A stretch of DNA of 64,000 bases from Podospora pseudocomata (lineage: Eukaryota; Ascomycota; Sordariomycetes; Sordariales; Podosporaceae). Where the stretch lies: positions 434,001 to 498,000 of the forward strand of contig NC_085891.1 in assembly GCF_035222375.1 (NCBI RefSeq), written 5' to 3'. Below are positions 22,556 to 32,020 of this stretch, one piece after another. How positions within the stretch are numbered: position 1 is the first letter of the stretch; every line of letters starts with the position of its first letter. The notes beneath the pieces are model-generated. The model did not search any database, was not told the DNA's origin, and was given only the letters and a program-made list of their open reading frames with translations. A program made the position numbers and the translations under genes.

Positions 22556-23754
22556 GATGATTGATTGTTGGTCTAGGATGGACAGAAAACAACAAATGGC
22601 TACTACTTTGTTGTTGTTGTTGTTGGAGAATGGACAACAAGGCTACGACGTGATGAAACGCTGGCTGGGTTGAACTGGTGGGACTTGGTGCCGTGGAGGG
22701 GCAACAGGTTGTGGACCCTTTTTAAATGGTGGGATTGGAGTTGGTATGTATCTAGACAAATACCTACCGAGGTAACCAAAAGAAAAGCAGTTCCTAAAAA
22801 AAAACACAGAGAAGAAGATGACGTGCTGCAGACGGGAAGGTTGGAATAGGTCGTCGAGGGTTGCACTGAGAGGGGTCAAGTGTGCAATGGAAACCTTTGG
22901 ATGGATTGCGGAGTGCAGCGGGAAACCACCCCGCTCCTGCTTGGCGCTGTTGTCTCCAGCCGGAGTACCTCACAGGGCAAGCCCCGCCCCGGGGGGTCTT
23001 CAGCTGGACGACTGAGAGTCTCAGACCATCCCATCCATCCCGTCACCTGTCTTCCTTTGTCCCAAGGTGTGCCACTCACTCTGTGTACCGGGGATCACGA
23101 GGGACCCCATCTGATGCTGATGGATGCGACGTGACGCAGGTTAACTGTACCCTACATATCCGTACTCCGTATCCATCAGGCATTCAACCAAGGCCTCAGA
23201 CAGCAAGATTATCTAGTTCCAGGTAGGTTGTCAGTGCCTGAATAAGCCAAGTGGGGCATCCTGGTTGGCTGTTGACCTCAGGCAGCCGGAAAGGGGCAAG
23301 GCGCGTGTATTCCCAACTGTTGCTCTTGGTGGCGCGCCGCCCACAATGCACTGTGCCTGCGTTTCGCGCCTTTGACCACAAGCTTGGGTTCACTCAAAGA
23401 TATCCATAGAAAAAGACATCCATCTTCAACTCGCTCCCCATTCCACCGCAAGACATTTCCATTCGACTTCAAATAATTTTCTGCACCAGGTAAAATTTAC
23501 TTTACTTTCTGCATCTTCTGTGGAACTCACCTGGCGACACGTGTGTGGACCATCTAGCAGCCTGTTTTCGCCTTTTCAAAACTCAAAAAGACCAACCGCA
23601 ACTCTTTTACCACCAAACACCACCTTACACAACCCAACCACATCACTTCCAGGTTTCCGCTGCCCGAAAAAGTTTCAGTGCCTGCACCACCACCTGCTAC
23701 CACCAGAAACCATCATAACACCACACAACACACTCCTCAGCCACGACATCAGCA
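22556..23754. other. Divergent promoter region ssp1 / RPB9-like
   Basis: About 1.2 kb between two divergent starts. A GTT/TTG microsatellite lies at about 22609-22625. The part from 23400 is CA/CT-rich leader of the RPB9-like gene. No gene seen. Confidence 0.5.
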
Positions 23755-24405
23755 ATGGCTTCATCACCAGCCCCTTCAGCTTCGGGCGAGCAATCGCAGC
23801 TCCATGGCCAGAAGCCCCTCGAGCAAATCACGTTCCGTTTCTGCTCGGAATGCAGCAACATGCTCTACCCCAAGGAAGATGAGGCCGATCGCAAGCTCAT
23901 GTTCACCTGCCGCACTTGCAACTTCTCCGAAGAGGCCACCTCGTCGTGCATCTTTCGCAATGTCCTCAACAATGCCGCTGGCGAGACGGCCGGCGTGACG
24001 CAGGACGTTGGCTCTGATCCTACGGTGGGTGATTCTTCTGTTGCTTCCCATCATGCTAGCTCGTTTGGACAACACCCGAACCCGGACCACTGCGCTTTTG
24101 TCTGCTGCCTGACATGCGGCCGCATGATTTCGTGTGAGATTTGCAAAGACCGTCTCGCCGTTCTCCCCACCGATGCCCACAATCCCGACATTCCCGTACC
24201 GCTCCAGAACTTCATGCGGCTCGATCAGGGCGACGCCGACATTTGCGCCTGGCAAGACAACCGCGAGAACCTCGCCGACTTCATGGCTCGGAGCGAGCAA
24301 TACTTTGGCGACTTGATGGAGGAGGACGAAGAAGAAGCCATGGGATTCGAGCCCGAGAATAACGCCATGCCACACTACGTGCTCGCTCAAAGCGCTGCTG
24401 TGTAG
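23755..24405 (+). CDS. rpb9: RNA polymerase II subunit RPB9-like protein with atypical C-terminal half
   Basis: Single exon, 216 aa. Residues 25-89 match the N-terminal half of RPB9: zinc ribbon C30-C33/C52-C55 (RFCSECSNMLYPKEDE ... FTCRTCNFSEEA), then the linker FRNVLNNAAGETAGVTQDVG and SDPT. In a standard RPB9 of about 120 aa this leads into a TFIIS-like second ribbon with an FFQSQQ-type segment. Here residues 90-216 are different: CAFVCCLTCGRMISCEICKD (Cys 112, 116, 117, 120, 126, 129) suggests another small metal site, followed by a non-repetitive region and an acidic stretch (DLMEEDEEEAMGFE). A GTGGGT sits right after SDPT and could act as a donor, but no acceptor downstream restores a canonical ribbon. 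ATG 23755 follows a long CA-rich leader. It could be the main RPB9 or a paralogue. Confidence 0.8.
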   Translation: MASSPAPSASGEQSQLHGQKPLEQITFRFCSECSNMLYPKEDEADRKLMFTCRTCNFSEEATSSCIFRNVLNNAAGETAGVTQDVGSDPTVGDSSVASHHASSFGQHPNPDHCAFVCCLTCGRMISCEICKDRLAVLPTDAHNPDIPVPLQNFMRLDQGDADICAWQDNRENLADFMARSEQYFGDLMEEDEEEAMGFEPENNAMPHYVLAQSAAV

Positions 24406-25271
24406 TCGCCAAACTCTTTCGATACACATTCACTTGACACGACGAGACTATGACGACATGATTTGACGTACAAATTGTATAATATTCCTGGCAAACACGG
24501 CGTTCTTCATTTTTCTTGCAGCGGCACACGCAATCGTTCCCTTTCTCTCGACGATCATACCCCGCAGTGTATACCGGTACATAGATAGACAGCAGGTTGG
24601 GAGTTCCGGTGTTGATTTGGTTAAAGCGACGAAGTGCACGGGTTTTCACGTTACCTATGTTTGAGCCAGTGGCTGACGGGGTTTCTGCTCTAGCTACCAA
24701 GAGAACAGCGCACTTGCCCCTCTTGCAACCATGGGGAGGCTGTCTTCTTTCAGTCTCAACAGCGAAGCGCTGAAACGGGAATGGTAAGCAGCTCCAGGCC
24801 TGTCACCTTCTGGAGTCCAACCGTTGCTGACCCTTTCTCAGAAACTCTTTTATGTGTGCTGCTATTGCGGTAACATTTACCAATGAGTTTGGTCTTTCGG
24901 CGGGACACTTGTACATCGGCGAGTGAGATACAGGAACATTTGCATAACACGGCGTTTGGCGAGATTGATATAGGAGTGGGAGATGTTTATCACTGCTAGG
25001 GTAAACAAAACTTGGCTTTGAGGATAGGAGGAGGCATCATCGATGGGAATTTATTTTTATTGCTGGGCTGTTTATTCATGGGAATGAGGGACAAATGCGT
25101 GAAAGGAGAGGTGATTCGGGTATTTTGCCTGTATTGAAGCTGTACAAGTAGTTTACACGACGCCGTATAACGCCGTTCTGATGCCACTCCCCAGTGGAGC
25201 AATGATATAATACACCCAAATGATCCCTCCCATGATTTGATTTTACGTTTTTTATTGGTGTTGGTCTCAGT
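24406..25271. other. Convergent intergenic region
   Basis: 3' flanks of the RPB9-like gene (+) and uL14m (-). Only short domain-free ORFs are present. Confidence 0.5.
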
Positions 25272-25774
25272 TTATGCCTGCGAGGGGGCCATGCTGAGGA
25301 TTCTGCTCCACTTCTTCTTGCGCAACTCCATGCCCACGACGCCGTTGATACGGGATCCGATAGGGTCGCCAGACTTGTTAATCAAAACGCAGGCGTTGTC
25401 GTCGAACTTGATGCAGCTTCCATCTCTCCGGGTGACCTTTTGCTTCGTCCGCACGACGACGGCATGTCTGATATCACCACGCTTGACCTTGGCACCCGAG
25501 GCGGCGGCCATGCCGGCAGCTCCCGCATCTCTTTGCTTCTGCACGACCACCACGATCCGGTCGCCTGTATTGGTCAGTTACGTGAGTTTTCTTCGGGTTC
25601 CTTGGGTAATTATCGTCGTACCGATCGAGGCGTGTCTCTTCTGGCCGATGACCATGGCGCATTCAACAATGGCGGCGCCAGAGTTGTCGATGCAGTTAAG
25701 CATGCTCTGGTGGAGAGGATTAGCTTGATTTTATATTGGGCAAAAGAATAGAAAAGTACCTTTAGTTGAATCAT
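25272..25774 (-). CDS. mrpl38: Mitochondrial large-subunit ribosomal protein uL14m
   Basis: Exons on minus 25760-25774, 25622-25706 and 25272-25564 give 130 aa, the normal size for mitochondrial L14. The first exon encodes just MIQLK; the joins yield SMLNCIDNSGAAIVECAMVI, then HASIGDRIVVVVQKQRD, KVKRGDIRHAVVVRTKQ, RDGSCIKFDDNACVLINKSG and GSRINGVVGMELRKKKW, a full uL14 fold. As in yeast Mrpl38 the protein begins with the fold itself and has no classic presequence. The function is structural, in the 54S mitoribosomal subunit near the intersubunit face. Introns are 53 and 57 nt. An open frame upstream of ATG 25774 is treated as 5' UTR, because the family start MI-LKS coincides with this ATG. 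Confidence 0.95.
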
Positions 25775-26750
25775 CTTGTCGTCGGACGGCCAAACCGTAC
25801 CTGAGGGGTGTCGTTGCTGATCGTGAAGCTCCCGGATGGGCAGCCAATTGCCATGCGGCGACGGGATGTCCTGGCCGTGGAAAATTGTTCGCACCGACCC
25901 GAGGGGCACAAGGCTGTGCTTATGTAACGCTTGGACAGAGGCTGCTTTCTTTGAAACCATGCCCAATCGGGATCCTCATGCAAGCTCTTTAGCTTGTTCC
26001 AAACGTACCGGCAGCTGTGGATCCAGTCAAGACGAGATCTGGCCAATGGGAAGCTCAGCGCAAAAACTTGCGGCAGGGGATCAGCTTGTTGGCACGCGCT
26101 GTCCCCGCCAGATTCCGCCAGATTTGGTGGTCAACTCGCCTAGCCCCCTCAATTTCCCTGGCAACGAGAGGGCAACCAGACAGCAACCGTGATCCTGTCT
26201 TTTTTCGTTCCCCTTTTCCCCGTCCGACCTCTTCTCCTGTACCTCATGCACACTTTGCAGGTTTCGGGAAGTAAGAGTATCTGTAACGCGGGTCAAGTCA
26301 CTTGAAAGTGCAGCTGCAGTCATACGGTACAGACCAGCCAGTCTTCAAGCGTCAATCTATATCCGGAATCTGTTACCTAGGTTGCTCCCGTAACTTGCCA
26401 ACTTATGACGACAACTGGCATTCGCAGCTCAATTTGCAGCCAAAGGCTGAGCCCAAGGTTTGCATCTGTCTCACCTCCCACACCTACCCATTGTCGGCCC
26501 AGCCGCTGCAGGTCGGCTCCCTTCCTTCCCACAAAGGAACCTAAAAAAGCCATTATTGGCACTTGCGCCGACCCGATCTGATCTGCCCGGGTCGCATGAA
26601 GGCAGTCAAGTCTCGCATTGAACACTGACCCCCTTCGTCCACTCCTTCTTTCATATTTCGAACACCCGACACCCGACTTCACCTCACAACCCTCCTACCC
26701 ACCTCGGTCGAGCAACTCATCGATACCCGACACACACACACAACACAAAG
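25775..26750. other. Divergent promoter region uL14m / set9
   Basis: About 975 bp between two divergent starts; CT- and CA-rich leader before set9. No gene seen. Confidence 0.5.
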
Positions 26751-28775
26751 ATGCCTCCCCGGTCACCAGCCCAGGGAAAGAAGAAGCTCACGCTTGCACA
26801 GCTAGCTGCTTACGACGACATTTTAACCGATGCTCTGATCGACCACACTTATTACTGGACGACCATTCCCAAAAATCGCACATCTTACCATCCTTCCCGG
26901 GGCGTCAGAGAGGAGGAAATCGCCAAGCTCATCCAGACTCACCTCATCATCAACTCCGATCTCAAGACTGCCGAAGAGACACTGCTTGCGACCGACGGCC
27001 TAAAGCGATTCTACAATGGTCTCAAAACATCCAAGGAAAAGGATGACTTCAAAGCCCACATGCGGCGCTACATGTCGATCTACCTGCCAGATTGCCCTTT
27101 CGAGGTCAATGCAACCAATCGCTACACCATCGTCACGTATGAGGCCAGCATCGCAGCCCGGCGCTTCATCAGGCGCAACGAGACGATCAAATACCTGGCC
27201 GGAATCCAGGTGACAATCACCCCCGAGGAGGAGGCAGACATGGCATCACGCAAAAAGGACTTTAGTCTAGTGGTCAGTAGCAGGAGCAAGTCAACCAGCT
27301 TATTCATGGGGCCTGCTCGATTTGCCAATCACGATTGCGACGCGAATGCCCGGCTCGTTACTTGCGGCCAGGCAGGGATTGAGATCATCGCATGCAGGGA
27401 CATTGGCGTGGGCGAGGAGATCACAGTCAGCTACAGCGAGAGTTACTTTGGAGAGGACAATTGCGAGTGCTTGTGCCAGACGTGCGAGGCGAGACAGGTC
27501 AATGGCTGGAAGCAAGATGAGGGGGGCACTTCGGTGAAGAGAAGCATCGAGGATGATTTGGCGGCGTCACAGGGCTACTCTTTCCGGCGGAGGTTGAGAG
27601 ACGAGAGTGTGGCAGGTTCAGGCTCTCGAACTCCGTCCGTCACCCCGGATATCCGCCCCAGGGTCCTCAAGAAACGGGGAAGCCAGATGGTTCTGAGCGA
27701 CAGGCAGTCAACAGCGGAATCGACGGAGGGCTCAGGCCCGGGGCGCAAACGAGGTGCGACAGCGCTCGGAACCCCGCCCATCACTCCGGCTAAGCGCCTC
27801 AAAACTATGCAATATGATCTGCCACCTACAACATCCGGGTCGCCAATTTCGAGAAGCAGCTCGGAATCTGAACTTTCGCGTAGTCCACTTGCATCTGAAG
27901 CCGGCAGCGCCAATCTCACCGACGTCACGACCCCCGCTTCAGACTCGGCAGATGGGCTCATTCTTTCACCTGAGCCGACGCCTATCAAGCAGGCGATCGA
28001 AATCCTAAGAAACGAGCAGCCTACCGCTGAGATAGACGTACAGCAACTGCCCGGGTCGATCTCCCCAGTGCCCCAAAAGTCGTACGGCTTCCCAACAATT
28101 CTCCCCACCACCGAGGTGACCCCTCCGGCCGAAGAACTGAACAACACAGAAGCGACGAAAGCGACTCCTCCAGTAGAAGAGGTGGTTCCAGTGCCACCAC
28201 CCAGTGATGCGGCCGCTCCGACAACGCCGGTAGGAAAGGCGAAGGGTTCCAAGAAGCGCCAGGCCGCTCAGCAACGGTCACCACGACCGGCACAAAAGCG
28301 TCGTGTGCCAGGAGATTACACCCTCACACCCTTACTTCTCTCAGAGCCCGAGACTGCCTGGATCCACTGCACCAACTGCAACACTGCATTTGTTCAAAAA
28401 GACGCCTACTTTACGAGAGCCAATTGCCCACGTTGCGAGCGCCACTCCAAGCTTTACGGCTACGTCTGGCCCAAGACCCAGCCAGCAGGCAAGAACGATA
28501 AAGAAGAACGCATTCTGGATCACCGTGTCGTCAACCGTTTCCTGGATCCAGAGGACGAGGCGAGGGCGCGGGGGAAGAAGGGCTGGCGGGCAGGCTCACA
28601 AAGAGAGTCGACGATGGACACCGAAGGGGGAAGCAACCCACCCCAGCGGGGTAGGGCCAGAATCAGAGAGAGTTTGGTCCCGAAGGCGGAAGGGGCAACC
28701 GCTGCTGCTCTCGATGGAGTTCGGCGGAGTGGGCGGGCTCGTAGGGCGAGCGCAAAGGTTATTGGGGATGCATAA
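26751..28775 (+). CDS. set9: Histone H4 lysine-20 methyltransferase Set9/SUV420 (KMT5)
   Basis: Intronless gene of 674 aa. The N-terminal region (LTLAQLAAYDDILTDALIDH ... YYWTTIPKN) is the helical domain typical of SUV420 enzymes. The SET domain spans about residues 125-235: RYTIVTYEASIAARRFIRR, RFANHDCDANARLV (cofactor-binding NH motif) and EITVSYSESYFGEDN (catalytic Tyr region), with a post-SET zinc site CECLCQTC at 238-245. The central 300 residues are Ser/Pro/Thr-rich and probably disordered. A second putative zinc knuckle lies near the end (WIHCTNCNTAF ... NCPRCERHSKLYGYVWP), a feature of filamentous-fungal Set9. Expected role: nuclear H4K20 methylation in heterochromatin and the DNA damage response. 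ATG 26751 is preceded by a CACAACACA-rich leader. Confidence 0.95.
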   Translation: MPPRSPAQGKKKLTLAQLAAYDDILTDALIDHTYYWTTIPKNRTSYHPSRGVREEEIAKLIQTHLIINSDLKTAEETLLATDGLKRFYNGLKTSKEKDDFKAHMRRYMSIYLPDCPFEVNATNRYTIVTYEASIAARRFIRRNETIKYLAGIQVTITPEEEADMASRKKDFSLVVSSRSKSTSLFMGPARFANHDCDANARLVTCGQAGIEIIACRDIGVGEEITVSYSESYFGEDNCECLCQTCEARQVNGWKQDEGGTSVKRSIEDDLAASQGYSFRRRLRDESVAGSGSRTPSVTPDIRPRVLKKRGSQMVLSDRQSTAESTEGSGPGRKRGATALGTPPITPAKRLKTMQYDLPPTTSGSPISRSSSESELSRSPLASEAGSANLTDVTTPASDSADGLILSPEPTPIKQAIEILRNEQPTAEIDVQQLPGSISPVPQKSYGFPTILPTTEVTPPAEELNNTEATKATPPVEEVVPVPPPSDAAAPTTPVGKAKGSKKRQAAQQRSPRPAQKRRVPGDYTLTPLLLSEPETAWIHCTNCNTAFVQKDAYFTRANCPRCERHSKLYGYVWPKTQPAGKNDKEERILDHRVVNRFLDPEDEARARGKKGWRAGSQRESTMDTEGGSNPPQRGRARIRESLVPKAEGATAAALDGVRRSGRARRASAKVIGDA

Positions 28776-29535
28776 GGATGGAAGAGGTTCATTCAAACGA
28801 GTTGATCACGGTTGATTTTTTTGGGACTTTGTACATTAAGTGATGGGAATAGCGATTATATTATGGTTTTCGATGGCTCGGAGGGTCTTGATATGTTATC
28901 CACGATGGCAGTGTCGAGGGGTAATATATATATAACATTGTGGTGGATGGAATATTGGTAATTATTGCTTCGTCTTCGACGACGAAGAAAATAGCGTAGA
29001 AAAACCATGCAAGAATATGTACTCGCTGACACTCCCAAAAGATGCATTAGTGATGATCTGTTGATCTGCCCCTGATGAGCCATCGAGGTGCTTCCGGGAG
29101 GGTGGTCCAAGCTCCCATTGTACCCCTGAAGGCAGCTGTGAGCCTGCCTAGTATTCAGACACTCGTACAGCTCCTTCCTTTGTTTGTCTCTTCGGGGCAA
29201 CTGATGCAGGAGCTCCACAGAGAGAGCTTGCTTGCTTCCTTCCTCCTGTTCGCCAGCTTCTCCGTTTGCGCAAGTCTTCCGTCCTCTCTTTTTGCGACAC
29301 GACCGACGGCGCATCATCCCTCCGACAACCATCAACCCCACCCATGAAGATATTTACCTATCAATTCATGAATTCTCGACTCTCGTTCTTATCGCCGCAG
29401 CATCATCATCATCGATACTATACCGCAACGGTTCTCCGGTCCAGCAGAACCAATCGCGCCGGTCAGTTCCATCCATCATTTCCAATTGCGCCAGTCAATT
29501 GCCTTGATAGCTTCTAATATCCTCAATCCGTCACA
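28776..29535. other. Intergenic, set9 3' side and BTB gene leader
   Basis: AT-rich 3' sequence with a TATATA tract at 28924-28935, then a CT-rich leader. No gene seen. Confidence 0.5.
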
Positions 29536-30530
29536 ATGGCCGACAGCTTCAACGAGGTCATTGTCGAAGAGACCCCGGCCACCCAGCAGACTGGCGACGT
29601 CGAGATGACCGAGGAAGGCGATGCGCCTGCCGCTGCCACCGAAACTCCTGCCGCTGCCGGCAGCACCGAGAATGCCGATTTGCCTTTTGCTGAGGGCGAT
29701 CCCGACGACACCCCGGCGCCGCGCATTACCTTTTTGCAGTACCTGAGGAGCCCCGTCGTCACTCTGTTGATCGGTAACAACGATGAAGAGACCATCCTGA
29801 CGGCTCATCAGGGGCTGTTGACCCAGAGCCCATACTTTGCCGATCGCATCGCCGAGTTTGCCGATGATGGCAGCGTATGTCTTTCTCCTAACCTCTAGTA
29901 GCAGATGAAGGCTAACCCACCGCTTCCACGACAGCCCCGCCAGATTGAGCTTCCCAACGAAGACCTCGACGCCATGGGTTGCTTCCTCGAGTTCCTCTAC
30001 ACGGGCGACTACTTCCCCAAGAAGATCGCCGGCCAGCGCAGCCTGGAGAAGGACGCCTCGATCCCCGACGTGGACTACACCGGGGAGCAGCTCCTCAAGC
30101 ACGCCAAGGTTTACACTCTGGCCGAGAAGTTTGGCCTCAACAACCTCAAGAACTTGGCGTCGAGCAAGATCCACTGCGTCAACTCCACCGCCAAGGGCGA
30201 GATCGCCTACGCCCGGTACGTCTACGAGTTCACGGCCAAGGACGACACGAGCATCCGCGCTCCTGTTGCCAACTTTTGGGCCACGAGATCGCACACGCTC
30301 CGCGCCGAGGCCGAGGACGAGTTCAGGAACTTGTGCTTGGAGTTTCCTCGGTTTGGTTACGATGTTCTTAGTAAGTTTTTGGTCGAGATGGTATGGAGGG
30401 AATTGCTAACCATGACATTTCAGCCCGCGTCTTGGACGAGAAGCTCAAGCGGGAGCGCAACGAGAAGATGCACCCCGCTGCCGGGAGCGGGAGGAAGAGA
30501 CCTCGTCACAGCAGCGCCACCAATGCTTAA
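29536..30530 (+). CDS. BTB/POZ domain protein
   Basis: Exons 29536-29874, 29935-30370 and 30424-30530 give 293 aa. An acidic, Ala/Thr-rich N-terminus (about residues 1-65) precedes a BTB/POZ fold: SPVVTLLIGNNDEETILTAH, QGLLTQSPYFADRI, then ELPNEDLDAMGCFLEFLYTG, DYFP and the trailing helices HAKVYTLAEKFGLNNLKNLA. The C-terminus is basic (KLKRERNEK ... GRKRPRHSS), which could be a nuclear localisation signal. BTB domains mediate dimerisation or Cullin-3 binding; with no Kelch or MATH module the role here cannot be named. Introns of 60 and 53 nt carry GTATGT/GTAAGT donors and CAG acceptors, and the frame is kept. It follows set9 on the same strand. Confidence 0.9.
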
Positions 30531-31299
30531 GGCTGTCTGTTGAGGATAAGGAAGGGAGACAGAGGAGGATAATAGATACCCATCACTATAGCCATGACCA
30601 CCACTACCGCCACAAGGGAGGGAGGAGGGGGAATGGTTGTTAGAAGAGAAAGGCAGCGACGGCGTTTTTGCAGGATTTTTGTTAACCTCTTTTGCTTCAT
30701 TGGGGCTTATACCACAGCTATGCTTGATTTACGGAAGAAAATTAACCAAGCGGGAGACAGACATGACTTTTTTTGTATCATATACCAAAATGTAATTTAT
30801 TTTTCTTGTCCTGTCTTTATATTCTTGCCCTGGTGAGAGGAGGATTTCCTTGAAGTGGTGATAATTTAGGTACCATAGTGGAAAAGAGGAGTTGAAACTG
30901 AATAAAAAGCAGATTAATAACAGTTCAATCTAGATGGCGATATCCTCATTCTTTGGTGTCTTGCTTACTTGCTACCTCGGGGAAGGATCAATGATAGGGA
31001 TGAAGCGGGAAGGGGGTGTCCAAAGGGGAGGAAGTACGGTCGAGCCATGAAGTTAAAAATCAGGTTTTCAAAGGCACGGTAGAGTGACAAAATGAGAGTC
31101 TGATCGCACCATCGATATTTAGGCTCTTTTTTCAATGGACTTTTTTTGGCTTGGAAAAGAGCACTTTGACCACCACTTTGGCCAAGGCTCTGCAGTGGAG
31201 CCCACCCAATTGAAGGCATTCCCAAGGCTTACAACATTAACCATACAGCTAATACCAGGTGCAGCGAGGCCAAAATGATATCAAATACCCGCAATTAAA

Positions 31300-31530
31300 A
31301 GGGCTGTAATCTCGTCAGTTTTTATTTTTCGTACTATTTTTTTCAATAACTTATAGTAAGTACTTACAATAAATATAGCAGAGCTATAAATTATAAGAGC
31401 CTTTTTTTCCATAGAAAAAAAAAGGCGATAAGTACTTTGGTAAGTTTATAAACTTTGAAAAGATACATACGTTAACTTAATTAGGTAATATTTAAAATAA
31501 GCCGGTAGGTTTTTATTCAAATATTAAACC
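31300..31530. repeat. AT-rich island, possible RIP-decayed relic
   Basis: Composition drops sharply to mostly A/T (for example AATAACTTATAGTAAGTACT and runs of T and A), with stop codons in all frames, against about half G+C in the flanks. This is typical of repeat-induced point mutation or an old element end. No intact inverted or direct terminal repeats were found. Confidence 0.5.
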
Positions 31531-32020
31531 TACCCAATTTTGGTAGGGACTTGGATCAAAATGAAAACGATTACAACCTCTTTGTATAAAGCCTTTAGCC
31601 AATAGTAAAGAGCTAAAATTGAGGGTGCGGTTAGACCCTAACAAGGCGAGCTCCTTCTCTAAGCGTAGTGATGTCCTTACTTCTTTGGCCCTGCCGCATT
31701 CAGTCTGGATAGTCTGAACCCTCCTCGGCGCCGACGTGGTCGAGATAAGGTGTTGGGGGTCTTGTTTTGAAAGGTTGTACAAGTCCGCTGATTTGGATGT
31801 ACTGTGATGAGAAGTGATATAGGGTCGATACTGGGAGGTTGTCGCTATAGCCACTATACAAGATGGGATCTCGGGTTGGGCTCGGTTGGGGTGGAGGATG
31901 TGGTAGTAGTTTGCCATCGGCGTCGGTATGAAGTGAGAAGATGAAGTCTGGTTATCTGGAAGAGATTGTAAGGATCTAGGAAGCAGTGGGTTAGCTCTGG
32001 TATCATAGAGCTAATGGAAA
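31513..32020 (-). mobile_element. Possible retroelement remnant
   Basis: Beside the AT island an open frame of 134 codons (31513-31917, minus) starts MANYYHILHPNRAQPE and has no known domain. About 90 bp away on + (about 32000) is CTGGTATCATAGAGC, which resembles the TGGTATCAGAGC primer-binding sequence of some LTR retroelements. No LTR pair or reverse transcriptase is present. The call is tentative. Confidence 0.2.

Noticed and set aside
25775-26046. Open minus-strand frame running into the uL14m start as an N-terminal extension
   Set aside because: It has its own stop before joining and the family start MI-LKS coincides with ATG 25774; treated as 5' UTR.
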